In this document: positions 26,076 to 34,585 of the stretch, piece after piece | How the letters are laid out: each line of letters begins with the position of its first letter | Numbering within the stretch: the stretch's first letter is position 1 | Origin: Aquirufa ecclesiirivi | GTDB taxonomy: Bacteria > Bacteroidota > Bacteroidia > Cytophagales > Spirosomataceae | Direction: 5' to 3' | NCBI RefSeq assembly: GCF_011250515.1 | Contig: NZ_JAANOP010000004.1 | Location: 62,001-126,000 of the forward strand | Length of the DNA: 64,000 nucleotides | Notes under the pieces: model-generated | The model's database searches: none | The model's input: only the letters and a program-made list of their open reading frames with translations | What the model was told of the DNA's origin: nothing | Translations under genes and position numbers: made by a program

Positions 26076-27020
26076 TTATTTGTTCTCGATGATGCCCTTG
26101 ATTTTCTCGCAGACTTTCGATTCCACAACGGACTTACACAGTCCAATCATGTTTTTAATGGCAACTGGACTTGATGCACCGTGTGCAATAATCACATTGC
26201 CATTGATTCCAATGATAGGACTACCTCCGTACTTTTCGTAATTGGTATTTTCTACAAATTCATTGGTCATCCCTTGGTCTTTCATGATGTTATAAATGGA
26301 CTCACCCATTTTTAACATGATGTTTCCCGTAAAACCGTCCGTCACAATGACGTCAGCTTTTCCCTTGAAGAAATCTTTTCCTTCAATATTACCGATAAAA
26401 TTAATGCTATTGTTTGCTTTTAATAAAGCGTGGGTCGCTTGGGCTAAAATAGAACCTTTTTGTTCTTCTTCCCCAATATTGATTAGACCTACGCGAGGAG
26501 ATTTAATCCCTGTGGTGGCTTCGAAATACACGGAGCCTAACAAGGCAAATTGTTCCAACATTTCTGGTTTACAATCTGCATTGGCACCAATGTCCAACAT
26601 CATTGCGTATTGACCATTGGTTTGAGGAACATAGCCTGCGATCGCAGGTCTTTGGATGCCTTCAATGGTTTTTACAGAGAACAAAGAACCAACCATCATG
26701 GCGCCAGTGTTTCCTGCCGAAGCAAAGACATCGGCTTTGCCCTCTTTTAAAAGACCAAACCCAATTCCGATGGAGGAATTGGGTTTTTGGGATAAAGCTC
26801 GAGTAGGGTGTTCACCCATTTCAATCACTTGATCTGCGTGAATGATTTGAATTTGCGTTCCCACGTATTGATGTTCATCCAAAAACGATTGAATGATATC
26901 ACGCGGACCTACGGCTAGAATTATTTCATTATTGGAAAGACTGGGAAGTGCTAAAAGTATACCCTCTAATACTGCTTTTGGAGCAAAATCTCCACCCATC
27001 ACGTCGACCGCTATTTTCAT
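26076..27020 (-). CDS. plsX: Phosphate acyltransferase
   Basis: A 314-residue PlsX converting acyl-ACP to acyl-phosphate for phospholipid synthesis; plsY, the next enzyme, is at 37893. Signatures are IAVDVMGGDFAPKAVLEGIL, ADVFASAGNTGAMMVGSLF and the C-terminal DVIVTDGFTGNIMLKMGESI and GASSPVAIKNMI. Length is normal. The 128 bp between it and rpmF hold nothing recognisable. Confidence 0.97.
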   Translation of the reverse strand: MKIAVDVMGGDFAPKAVLEGILLALPSLSNNEIILAVGPRDIIQSFLDEHQYVGTQIQIIHADQVIEMGEHPTRALSQKPNSSIGIGFGLLKEGKADVFASAGNTGAMMVGSLFSVKTIEGIQRPAIAGYVPQTNGQYAMMLDIGANADCKPEMLEQFALLGSVYFEATTGIKSPRVGLINIGEEEQKGSILAQATHALLKANNSINFIGNIEGKDFFKGKADVIVTDGFTGNIMLKMGESIYNIMKDQGMTNEFVENTNYEKYGGSPIIGINGNVIIAHGASSPVAIKNMIGLCKSVVESKVCEKIKGIIENK

Positions 27021-27148
27021 CTAATTATGTTTAATTACTAAAGCTTGAGGCAAAAATAGTATTAAATTTAGTCAAAAAATAGCATTTTAACGGGATATTT
27101 TCGCTAGTAGCAAAAATAAGTTCTTTTCCTTGATAAAGAGAAATAAGA

Positions 27149-27337
27149 CTAAGAAGAATAACCTTCTACGATCATCTTTCCTTTATAGAATAAGTTTCCT
27201 TCGTGAACGTGTGCACGGTGGAATAAATGAGTTTCTCCTGTTTGGCTATCCACAGATAATTGTCTTGGAGTGCTAAAATCGTGAGAACGTCTTTTGTCAC
27301 GGCGTGTAGTTGAAATCTTTCTTTTAGGATGTGCCAT
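27149..27337 (-). CDS. rpmF: 50S ribosomal protein L32
   Basis: A 62-residue L32 protein. It begins MAHPKRKISTTRRDKRRSHD, the standard N-terminus, and continues with HLFHRAHVHEGNLFYKGKMI. The zinc-binding Cys residues seen in some L32 proteins are absent, so this is a C-minus form. It follows the yceD gene by 22 bp, the widely conserved pair. Confidence 0.97.
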   Translation of the reverse strand: MAHPKRKISTTRRDKRRSHDFSTPRQLSVDSQTGETHLFHRAHVHEGNLFYKGKMIVEGYSS

Positions 27338-27359
27338 TGTATGTAAATTGAATTAATTT

Positions 27360-27899
27360 CTAATGATTATCTGTTAATTTTTTTAAAACTGCCCAGCGCG
27401 GATCCATACTTTCTTCCTCCGTTTTGGGGATGTCCGCATCTTTCGCAGTGGTATATAAAAATTCATTTTCTGCTGATTCATCTGCTGGTTTTACAAACCG
27501 AGGATGTAATTTTTTCATAGGTACTTGTAAAGCTATGAAATCATATAAATCCTGCGATAAATCAAGTTTTGGCTCCTTCCTGTCAATCATAAACAGGTTG
27601 TCGCCCAAGTCTTCAAAATGATCTCCGTATTTGTAAATTAACTTTTCCTGAATATCAATGGGGAATTCAAATTCCTCATTAGATCGATCACAAATTAAAT
27701 TCAAATAGCCTTTGATTTTCATCAAAACCTGAATCATGGTAGCCGATTTAGATAACTCTATTTCCGCCTGAAACTTGCCTTTTTGTACCCATTCCTGCTC
27801 AAAAGCCTTTAAAAATTCATCTCCGCCCTCAAAGCTATATCGGTACGATTTATCTTCTAGGGAAATGATGGGTATCTGATAAGCATCCAATACTTTCAT
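27360..27899 (-). CDS. YceD/DUF177 family protein
   Basis: A 179-residue protein of the YceD (DUF177) family, which is nearly always encoded next to rpmF and is implicated in 23S rRNA or ribosome maturation. Recognisable parts are VQVLMKIKGYLNLICDRSNE with one conserved Cys (family usually has Cys pairs) and DLSQDLYDFIALQVP. The start at 27897-27899 (MKVLDAYQIP) is chosen because a good promoter lies at 27923-27952, inside the longer reading to 27968. It heads the operon through accC. Confidence 0.87.
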   Translation of the reverse strand: MKVLDAYQIPIISLEDKSYRYSFEGGDEFLKAFEQEWVQKGKFQAEIELSKSATMIQVLMKIKGYLNLICDRSNEEFEFPIDIQEKLIYKYGDHFEDLGDNLFMIDRKEPKLDLSQDLYDFIALQVPMKKLHPRFVKPADESAENEFLYTTAKDADIPKTEEESMDPRWAVLKKLTDNH

Positions 27900-27922
27900 T
27901 GTCTCTCGGGTAAAAAGGATTG

Positions 27923-27952
27923 CAAAATTAGTCATTTTTTTGGAAACAGCAA
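27923..27952 (-). promoter_or_regulatory. Promoter of the yceD-rpmF-plsX-fabH-efp-accBC operon
   Basis: TTG (27952-27950), a 19-bp spacer and TAATTTTG (27930-27923) on the minus strand match the Bacteroidota consensus. Predicted transcription start is near 27918, about 19 nt before the chosen ATG; this decides the yceD start. Confidence 0.7.
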
Positions 27953-27997
27953 GGGTAAGCTGGAACAATTTGATAAAATCTTACGACCTTTGAATTC

Positions 27998-28633
27998 ATG
28001 AATCAACTACCTGCTTCTATCCGTTCATTTATCCGCACATGGCTGTTCTTTGAAGTCCTTGTTTGGATTTACGTCCTTGCTTTTTCTCGCTTTGATCAAA
28101 TGCGTTGGATTAATGAGTGGCATCAACCTATATTGGATCTCATTTTTCGGTTTTTTACCAGCTTAGCCGAAGTATTCCTGCCTTTGCTTTTTGCTCTTTT
28201 TCTATACTTTCAAAATCGTAAATGGGTTTTACCTTATTTGGGATCCTATTTGCTATCCACCTTGATTACCCAAGCCTTAAAGCATTTAGTCTTTGCAGGA
28301 AACATGAGACCCTTTGCCTATTTCCGAAATGAAAGTTATGATTGGTACACGGTGCCTGGGGTATTTATCAATGAATTTAATAGTATGCCATCTGGACATA
28401 CCGCAGCGGCTTGGTTTATGTTTTTCTGGATGGCTTTGGTAGCAAAATCAGCTCGCTGGGGTGTTTTTATGGCCTGCATGGCCGCTGGAGTAGCCCTGTC
28501 GCGCGTTTACCTTTTTCAGCATTTCCCCATCGATACGGCCGTCGGGGCAATCATTGGTGTACTTAGCTCTGCCACCCTATATTATTTGACCATCTTTAAA
28601 AAATCGGCTCATGAGTCCAATCCTTCTGCGTAA
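27998..28633 (+). CDS. PAP2-family membrane phosphatase
   Basis: A 211-residue integral membrane phosphatase of the PAP2 superfamily, acting on lipid phosphates such as undecaprenyl pyrophosphate or lipid A. The three signatures are present: KHLVFAGNMRPF (K-x-RP form), PSGHTAAAW, and SRVYLFQHFPIDTAVGA with the catalytic His. About five transmembrane helices surround them. It overlaps the downstream GT39 gene by 23 bp, suggesting a joint role in lipid-linked glycan or lipid A handling. Specific substrate is not determinable. Confidence 0.88.
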   Translation: MNQLPASIRSFIRTWLFFEVLVWIYVLAFSRFDQMRWINEWHQPILDLIFRFFTSLAEVFLPLLFALFLYFQNRKWVLPYLGSYLLSTLITQALKHLVFAGNMRPFAYFRNESYDWYTVPGVFINEFNSMPSGHTAAAWFMFFWMALVAKSARWGVFMACMAAGVALSRVYLFQHFPIDTAVGAIIGVLSSATLYYLTIFKKSAHESNPSA

Positions 28634-30269
28634 ACCTTACCTTTTTTGGTTCATGATTGGTGCCTTGGTGTATATTCCTTTTCTAGGTGCTAGTCATTTA
28701 TTCGATTGGGATGAAATCAATTTTGCTGAGTCCGCTAGGGAAATGATTAAAACGGGTGACTACCTCAGTGTGCAGATTAATTTTATGCCTTTTTGGGAAA
28801 AACCTCCTTTGTTTATATGGCTTCAAGCTTTGAGTTTTCAGTTTTTCGGAACTTTTACCGATACAGCTTGGACTAGCATGGAATTTGCTGCTCGCTTTCC
28901 CAATGCTTTGATTGGCATAGCTACACTCCTAACTTTATACAAGATCGGAGCCAAGCATTTTTCACCCAAAATGGGGCATTTATGGGCCTTTTCTTACTTA
29001 GCAGCCATTACACCTCATGTGTATGCTAGTTCAGGAATCATCGATCCTTTATTTAATTTATTGATTTTCTTGGGAGTATATTATCTTATCCAATCGTATT
29101 GGAAAAATTTTGCCTTCAAAGAACTTCTCATTTCAGCCATTTTTATCGGTTTAGCTTTATTGACCAAAGGCCCAGTAGCACTATTGATTTGGGGATTATG
29201 CGCCCTAACTTATGTGGTATTGAATCGAAAGGAGTGGAGCCAACTACTAGCCTGGTTGAAAGCCTTGACTTGGGTGAGCATCATTGCGATTCTTTTCTTC
29301 ATTTCTTGGTATGGTATCATCGCCTTGAAATTTGGATCAGGGATTATTTCAGACTTTTTTGCCTATCAAATTCGCCTATTGACTACGGGTGATGCAGGTC
29401 ATGGGCAACCTTTTTATTACCATGCACTCGTTTTGCTTTTTGGATGTTTTCCAATCTCCATTTGGGCCATAAGTCCTTTAATTTCTCGAAAATCGGAAGT
29501 TAATCTGTCAACTCCACAAGAGCGAGACCTAAGTGTTTGGTTTCGCATATTATTTTGGGTGGTTTTGATTTTATTCAGTTTGGTGAAAACTAAAATTGTC
29601 CATTATTCCTCCATGTGTTGGATTCCATTGAGCTTTTTTTCTGCCCGTGTATTGTGCGATTGGGAAATGGGCTTGGGAACTTGGAAAAAATGGTATAGCA
29701 TGGGTCTTCTGGTTATTGGCTTACTTTTTTCCTTTATCCTATCTTTAATACCCTATATAGGATCGCATTCTTTTGAATTTATTCCTTTGATTCAAGACAA
29801 ATTCGTACAAGGAAATTTGCAGGCACCCGTTTATTGGTCAGGTTTTGAAATCTTGATTGGAATAGGCTTTGCTTTGGCTATCATCTATTGGATTGCTCGA
29901 AAAGGTGCGGTTTCTCCTAAGCGTATCAATGGATTGATGATTTCAGGGATTGCCATTATTATGTTATACATGGCTTTGGTAGTGCCCAAAATTGAAGGCT
30001 ATACTCAGGCTACAGTGATTGATTTTTATGAATCTAAAGTAGGTCAAAAGGTGTATATAGAAACCGTTGGTTTCAAGTCATTCGCTCATTTATTGTATTT
30101 CCAAAAGCCGGCAGGCTCTCCAGATGGAGAAACACTGATTAAGGTTCAACGCGTGGATAGACCAACCTATTTTGTCATGAAAAACGACGTAGATGATGCG
30201 ATGAAATACCATCCTCATCTTTCGTTCATGAAAGAGGAGAATGGTTTTCTATTCTATAAACACAAATAA
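28611..30269 (+). CDS. ArnT/PMT-like glycosyltransferase (GT39/GT83 type)
   Basis: A 552-residue polytopic membrane transferase using a polyprenyl-phosphate sugar donor. The first periplasmic loop has LFDWDEINFAESAREMIKTG, with the acidic pair required in this family, followed by FMPFWEKPPLFIWLQALSF. About twelve hydrophobic helices follow, then a soluble C-terminus. This pattern is that of ArnT-like enzymes that decorate lipid A or proteins. It is coupled to the PAP2 gene upstream. Its stop codon directly abuts the stop of convergent ndk. Confidence 0.87.
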   Translation: MSPILLRKPYLFWFMIGALVYIPFLGASHLFDWDEINFAESAREMIKTGDYLSVQINFMPFWEKPPLFIWLQALSFQFFGTFTDTAWTSMEFAARFPNALIGIATLLTLYKIGAKHFSPKMGHLWAFSYLAAITPHVYASSGIIDPLFNLLIFLGVYYLIQSYWKNFAFKELLISAIFIGLALLTKGPVALLIWGLCALTYVVLNRKEWSQLLAWLKALTWVSIIAILFFISWYGIIALKFGSGIISDFFAYQIRLLTTGDAGHGQPFYYHALVLLFGCFPISIWAISPLISRKSEVNLSTPQERDLSVWFRILFWVVLILFSLVKTKIVHYSSMCWIPLSFFSARVLCDWEMGLGTWKKWYSMGLLVIGLLFSFILSLIPYIGSHSFEFIPLIQDKFVQGNLQAPVYWSGFEILIGIGFALAIIYWIARKGAVSPKRINGLMISGIAIIMLYMALVVPKIEGYTQATVIDFYESKVGQKVYIETVGFKSFAHLLYFQKPAGSPDGETLIKVQRVDRPTYFVMKNDVDDAMKYHPHLSFMKEENGFLFYKHK

Positions 30270-30689
30270 CTAGGCTAATTCTTTTTCAGTAAAGAAGAAT
30301 GCACCTTCAACAGCAGCATTTTCATCTGAATCAGAACCATGGATGGCATTGGATTCCAAAGATCTGGCAAATTGCTTACGAATGGTTCCATCGGCAGCTT
30401 GTGCTGGGTTGGTGGCACCAATGAGTTTGCGAAAATCTTCCACGGCATTTTCTTTTTCCAATACCATAGGAATGATGGCACCAGAACACATGTAATCACA
30501 CAAACTTTGGAAGAAAGGTCGCTCTGCGTGAACGGCATAAAACTTACCTGCTTCTTCACTATTTAATTGTACTTTTTTAAGAGCAATGATTTTAAATCCG
30601 GCTGCTTCAATTTGCTGAATGATGGGTCCTGTGAATCCATCAGCGACAGCATCCGGCTTAATCATGGTAAAGGTGCGATTTGTAGGCAT
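30270..30689 (-). CDS. ndk: Nucleoside diphosphate kinase
   Basis: A 139-residue NDK that phosphorylates nucleoside diphosphates via a phosphohistidine. It begins [18 protein letters not shown]; the active-site motif is [12 protein letters not shown] with His117. Length is normal. The ATG at 30687-30689 is preferred to a TTG six codons upstream, which would lie upstream of the predicted transcription start. A promoter at 30705-30736 leaves a leader of about ten bases. Confidence 0.97.
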   Translation of the reverse strand: MPTNRTFTMIKPDAVADGFTGPIIQQIEAAGFKIIALKKVQLNSEEAGKFYAVHAERPFFQSLCDYMCSGAIIPMVLEKENAVEDFRKLIGATNPAQAADGTIRKQFARSLESNAIHGSDSDENAAVEGAFFFTEKELA

Positions 30690-30704
30690 AGTAAAATTTT
30701 TATT

Positions 30705-30736
30705 CAAATTTATCTTTAACTTTGCGAACGCCCAAA
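30705..30736 (-). promoter_or_regulatory. Promoter of ndk
   Basis: TTTG (30736-30733), a 20-bp spacer and TAAATTTG (30712-30705) on the minus strand. The start would fall near 30700, only about 11 nt before the ndk ATG. On the plus strand TAACTTTG (30717-30724) could be the -7 box for the divergent phosphoesterase gene. Confidence 0.65.
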
Positions 30737-30761
30737 TTTATTATGGCGCTTTATTAATTTT

Positions 30762-31790
30762 ATGTCTTCCATTTCGGCGCTTCACGCACAATTAACCTCT
30801 GGTACTAAGGCAGTCATTACGACGCACTTTAATCCTGATTCAGATGCCATCGGTTCATCACTCGCCTTGCAAAATTATTTAAACCAATTGGGTTTAGAAG
30901 TAAGTGTCATCGTTCTATCAGCGGTTTCGGTGAACTTAACCTGGATGCCAGGTGCCGAGCAAATTCTGAATTTTGAAAATACCTTGCATAAAGTTCAAAT
31001 CGAGGCTTTGTTGAAGGAAGCCGCTTTTATTTTTTGTTTGGATTTTTCAGGTATGCAACGTTTGCATGGATTAAGTCACTCCATCAAGGCAGCGCGGGGA
31101 ATAAAAGTGGTGATTGATCATCATTTGAATCCGGAGGATTTTGCAGATTATTATTACCACCGAACCACGGCCGCATCAACTTGTGAGCTAATTTTTGATT
31201 TAATTCAAGAATGGGGAGACGATGCCTGTATCAATGAGGCAATGGGTTCATGCTTGTATTCGGGTATCATGACCGACACGGGGTCATTCCGACATCCGAA
31301 CACCACGGCTCATGTACATGAAGTAGTAGCCCAGCTCATTCAAAAGGGAGTCAATACCAATGCCATACATCGTAAGATTTTTGATTCAGCTAGTTTAGAT
31401 CGTTTGCGTTTTTTAGGACATGTCTTAGCGAACCGATTGGATTATTTGCCAGAATATCATTTGTCTTTGATGTGGATCACTGAGGAAGATCAAAAACAAT
31501 ATAATTCGCAAGCTGGAGACACGGAGGGAATTGTAAATTACGGATTACAGATAGCAGGAGCTATTTGGTCCATCTTATTGATTCAGCGGCCAGATGGCAT
31601 AAAACTGTCTTTTCGTTCCATTGAGCCATTTGCTGTGAATGAATTCGCATCCCAATATTTTGAAGGAGGAGGGCATAAAAATGCTTCCGGGGGTCGATTT
31701 TCTTCTAGCTCCATCGAGGGAGCGAAGGAAAAATTGCAAGAAGTGTTACCTTTGTATCTTTCTGAAATAAATCGAGTTAAAAATTTATAA
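30762..31790 (+). CDS. DHH-family phosphoesterase, NrnA-like
   Basis: A 342-residue DHH/DHHA1 phosphoesterase resembling NrnA, which degrades nanoRNAs and 3'-phosphoadenosine 5'-phosphate. The metal-binding motifs are HFNPDSDAIGSSLALQNYL, CLDFSG near residue 94 and VIDHHLNP near 125. TDTGSFRHPNT (about 173) is also conserved. The C-terminal DHHA1 domain ends with GGGHKNASGGR. It lies just ahead of three FKBP lipoprotein genes. Activity as oligoribonuclease is inferred from family. Confidence 0.9.
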   Translation: MSSISALHAQLTSGTKAVITTHFNPDSDAIGSSLALQNYLNQLGLEVSVIVLSAVSVNLTWMPGAEQILNFENTLHKVQIEALLKEAAFIFCLDFSGMQRLHGLSHSIKAARGIKVVIDHHLNPEDFADYYYHRTTAASTCELIFDLIQEWGDDACINEAMGSCLYSGIMTDTGSFRHPNTTAHVHEVVAQLIQKGVNTNAIHRKIFDSASLDRLRFLGHVLANRLDYLPEYHLSLMWITEEDQKQYNSQAGDTEGIVNYGLQIAGAIWSILLIQRPDGIKLSFRSIEPFAVNEFASQYFEGGGHKNASGGRFSSSSIEGAKEKLQEVLPLYLSEINRVKNL

Positions 31791-31842
31791 ACGAAACAAT
31801 CTAAAACAATCCATAACAGACTTAGGTCTCAACAAAACAATC

Positions 31843-32706
31843 ATGCGTAAACAACTCATTGGTCTTTTATCCGCAGTCGTATTATTGTCTGCATGTAATC
31901 AAAACAAAGTCGAGGTAATCGACGGAGTGAAAATTCAATTTCACAGTCATGACGACAAAGCCAAAAAATTAAAGGATGGAGACATCATTACTTTTGGATT
32001 AGTAATTAAAAATTCAACGGATTCTGTTTTACAGGATACATATAAAGAAGGAAAACCGGGAAAAGGTATGATCCAAGCGCCGAATAACGCTCCAGGTTCT
32101 TTCAAAGGAACTTTTGAAAATGGTTTGCGTTTATTGGCATTAGGTGACAGTGCAACTATTTTGGTTCCTATTGATAGCTTAACCAAGAACATTCAAGCGC
32201 CACTTCCTCCATTCTTGAAGCCAGGTTCTGATTTGAAATACACCGTGAAGGTATTAAAAGTACAATCTCGTGCGGAGTTTGAAAAAGAAATGGAAAAAGA
32301 AGCAGCTGTTAATAAGCAAGCTGCGGCTGGAAAATTAGCGCAAGAGCCTAAAGTGATAGCTGACTATGTAGCTAAATCAGGTAAGACATTCCAAAAATCT
32401 GCTTCAGGTTTATATTATTCTATCCTGAGCCCAGGTGCTGGAGCTTCGGCTAAAATGGGAGAGACTTGGACTGTAAATTACCGTGGTTCATTCTTAGATG
32501 GTAAGGAATTCGATAAAGGAAGTGCTGCTGAAATGCCATTAGGTCAAATGATTCCAGGTTTTAATGAGGCATTGACTTTATTGAAAAAAGGAGGGAAAGG
32601 CGTATTTGTGATTCCATCTGCCTTAGGTTATGGAGATCAAGAGCGTGGCCCTATTCCTGCTAACTCGGTATTGGTATTTGAAGTAGAGTTATTGAACAAA
32701 AAATAA
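31843..32706 (+). CDS. FKBP-type peptidyl-prolyl isomerase lipoprotein 1
   Basis: A 287-residue lipoprotein with lipobox LLSAC (Cys18). The last 100 residues form an FKBP domain (ASGLYYSILSPGAG, WTVNYRGSFLDGKEFDKGS, PGFNEALTLLKKGGKGVFVI, YGDQERGPIPANSVLVFEVE). Residues about 30-140 look like a second, degenerate FKBP-like domain. Similar lipoproteins in Bacteroidota include the gliding protein GldI. It is first of three tandem paralogues; a terminator-like hairpin separates it from the second. Confidence 0.88.
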   Translation: MRKQLIGLLSAVVLLSACNQNKVEVIDGVKIQFHSHDDKAKKLKDGDIITFGLVIKNSTDSVLQDTYKEGKPGKGMIQAPNNAPGSFKGTFENGLRLLALGDSATILVPIDSLTKNIQAPLPPFLKPGSDLKYTVKVLKVQSRAEFEKEMEKEAAVNKQAAAGKLAQEPKVIADYVAKSGKTFQKSASGLYYSILSPGAGASAKMGETWTVNYRGSFLDGKEFDKGSAAEMPLGQMIPGFNEALTLLKKGGKGVFVIPSALGYGDQERGPIPANSVLVFEVELLNKK

Positions 32707-32711
32707 ATTTT

Positions 32712-32736
32712 AAGGGGATTTCGGTCCCCTTTCTTA
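32712..32736 (+). terminator. Terminator after the first FKBP gene
   Basis: AAGGGGA and TCCCCTT form a 7-bp stem around TTTCGG-type loop, followed by TTCTTATTT. It starts 6 bp after the stop. Confidence 0.65.
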
Positions 32737-32824
32737 TTTATTCTATACGAATCTGATAGCATTTTCGTTTAGTATGGAATAAAATGGAGTGAATTAGTGA
32801 ATGTATATGATGATGGTCAATCGA

Positions 32825-33679
32825 ATGTTTGTTAGAATTAGTGCTTTTTTAGCTTTGACTTTGGGTTTGGGGGCTTGCTTAAGCAATGTGGAATTGGTGG
32901 ATGAAATTAGAGCCAAAGAAAATCAAGCTCAGATTGCTTCTTATTTTTCTAAACTTGGACAAAGCCCGATTGTCATGGAAAATGGGGCTTATTATGTGGT
33001 CACCAAGAGTAATCAAGGAGGCGAATTAGCAACTAAAGGTGATACGCTCTCGGTGCATTATGAATTTGCCAATTTGGTCACGGGTCAAGTTTTGGATAGC
33101 ACAGATCGCAAGTCAAATGCGCCTTACGTTTACCGTTATGGTTTTACCAATCCAGTATTTAGTCGTTTGATGGCTTTTGTACGTGAAGGTGAAGAAGCTG
33201 TCATGGCTTTGCCAGGAACATCTCAAGATTTCCCAGGACTTCCTGCTTATACGCCCATGAAAGTTACCATTAAGTCGTATAAGGTTCGTTCACAAACAGA
33301 CAATATCAATGAGTTTATTGCTGCAAAAAAATACAATGTGACGGAAACCACAGCCGAAGGATTACGTTTTATTCAGCTCGTGAAAGGAACAGGAGAATTA
33401 CCAGCTACAGGAAAAGTAGTGAAGATTAAATATACAGGCCGTTTCTTAAACGGCTATGCCTTTGATGGAAATATGTTGAAAACAGATAGTCTTTCCGTAA
33501 CCATTGGAGGGACACAAACTGTTCAAGGTTTTCAGAAAGGAATAGAAAAAATGCGTTTGGGAGAAAAGGCGATCTTAGTATTTCCTTCTACTTTGGGATA
33601 TGGACAAGCTGGTTCAGGATCTATTCCAGGTTACACCCCATTGATGTTCGAAGTATATTTAGCCAAAATTAATGAGTAG
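32825..33679 (+). CDS. FKBP-type peptidyl-prolyl isomerase lipoprotein 2
   Basis: A lipoprotein of about 284 residues with lipobox GLGAC. The C-terminal FKBP domain has KIKYTGRFLNGYAFDGN, VQGFQKGIEKMRLGEKAILV and YGQAGSGSIPGYTPLMFEV. The N-terminal half (about 40-150) repeats the FKBP pattern more weakly (DTLSVHYEFANLVTGQVLDS). Several ATGs are possible between 32801 and 32825; the last gives a 17-residue signal like that of paralogue 1. It lies 5 bp before paralogue 3. Confidence 0.85.
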   Translation: MFVRISAFLALTLGLGACLSNVELVDEIRAKENQAQIASYFSKLGQSPIVMENGAYYVVTKSNQGGELATKGDTLSVHYEFANLVTGQVLDSTDRKSNAPYVYRYGFTNPVFSRLMAFVREGEEAVMALPGTSQDFPGLPAYTPMKVTIKSYKVRSQTDNINEFIAAKKYNVTETTAEGLRFIQLVKGTGELPATGKVVKIKYTGRFLNGYAFDGNMLKTDSLSVTIGGTQTVQGFQKGIEKMRLGEKAILVFPSTLGYGQAGSGSIPGYTPLMFEVYLAKINE

Positions 33680-33684
33680 TTACC

Positions 33685-34581
33685 ATGAATAGAAGTACAT
33701 TTTACCTAAGTTTAGTTTTCATACTGGCACTGTTTGGATTTTCAAGTTGCAATTTTAATGCCATTGACCAACAAGTTGAAAATAACGAAAGTGATATTCA
33801 AAAATACATTACGAATAATAAGTTAAATGCCCAGAAGTCACCTGAAGGCATGTATTATTCCATCTTGTCGGCCGGTACTTCTGGTAAGCAAGCCAATTAT
33901 ACCGACTTAGTCAAGTTTCATTATGTGATGACTTTATTAAATGGTTCCAAAGTAGATTCTACTTCTAGAATCTTAAATCAGCCTAGAGCGTATGTGACAG
34001 GAAGCTTTGAAAGTATTTTTTCGCTTCCAATGCGTTACATGAAAGAAGGGGACAAAGGGGTATTTATTTTGCCAGCCAATTTAGCCTTTGGAGGTAGTTC
34101 TTATGGAAATGGATTAATTCCCGCCTATTCAGTCATTAAAATAGATATTGAGTTGATTTCCATTCAAACGGAAAATCAGGTGATCGAAGAAATGAAGAAA
34201 ACCTACAATGTCAATAATCCAGAAGTAACTGCCACTGGTCTGATCTTTCAAAAAACCATTTCCAATCCTACGGGAAAAGCATTGACTCCCGCTCAAACTT
34301 ATTTGGTCAATTATACGGGTCGCCTCGGCTTTAGCTATTTAAAATTAGATGCTGCAGGTAAGGTTATTTTTGATCCTATTTTTGATTCTCGTGCAGGTGC
34401 ATCCATGTTAGTGGGTGCTGGACAACTTATTTCAGGTTTTGACGAAGGAATAATGAAATTGAAAATGGGTGAAAAGGCGATTATCATCATACCATCTAAA
34501 TTAGGATACGGGGCTAATAACCAAGGATCTATTCCTGCCAACTCACCTTTGTGTTTTGAAATAGAGGTTCCTATCCAATAG
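33685..34581 (+). CDS. FKBP-type peptidyl-prolyl isomerase lipoprotein 3
   Basis: A 298-residue lipoprotein with lipobox GFSSC (Cys22). Both halves are good FKBP domains: first about 45-158 (MYYSILSAGTSGKQAN, VKFHYVMTLLNGSKVDSTS, LAFGGSSYGNGLIPAYSVIK), second about 178-298 (YLVNYTGRLG, ISGFDEGIMKLKMGEKAIII, YGANNQGSIPANSPLCFEI). The second carries an insert (FSYLKLDAAGKVIFDPIFDS). It ends 4 bp before the ITPase gene, so co-transcription is likely. Confidence 0.87.
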   Translation: MNRSTFYLSLVFILALFGFSSCNFNAIDQQVENNESDIQKYITNNKLNAQKSPEGMYYSILSAGTSGKQANYTDLVKFHYVMTLLNGSKVDSTSRILNQPRAYVTGSFESIFSLPMRYMKEGDKGVFILPANLAFGGSSYGNGLIPAYSVIKIDIELISIQTENQVIEEMKKTYNVNNPEVTATGLIFQKTISNPTGKALTPAQTYLVNYTGRLGFSYLKLDAAGKVIFDPIFDSRAGASMLVGAGQLISGFDEGIMKLKMGEKAIIIIPSKLGYGANNQGSIPANSPLCFEIEVPIQ

Positions 34582-34585
34582 TTTC

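Noticed and set aside
27900-27968. Longer yceD start
   Set aside because: The extension contains a consensus promoter and would place the start upstream of transcription.
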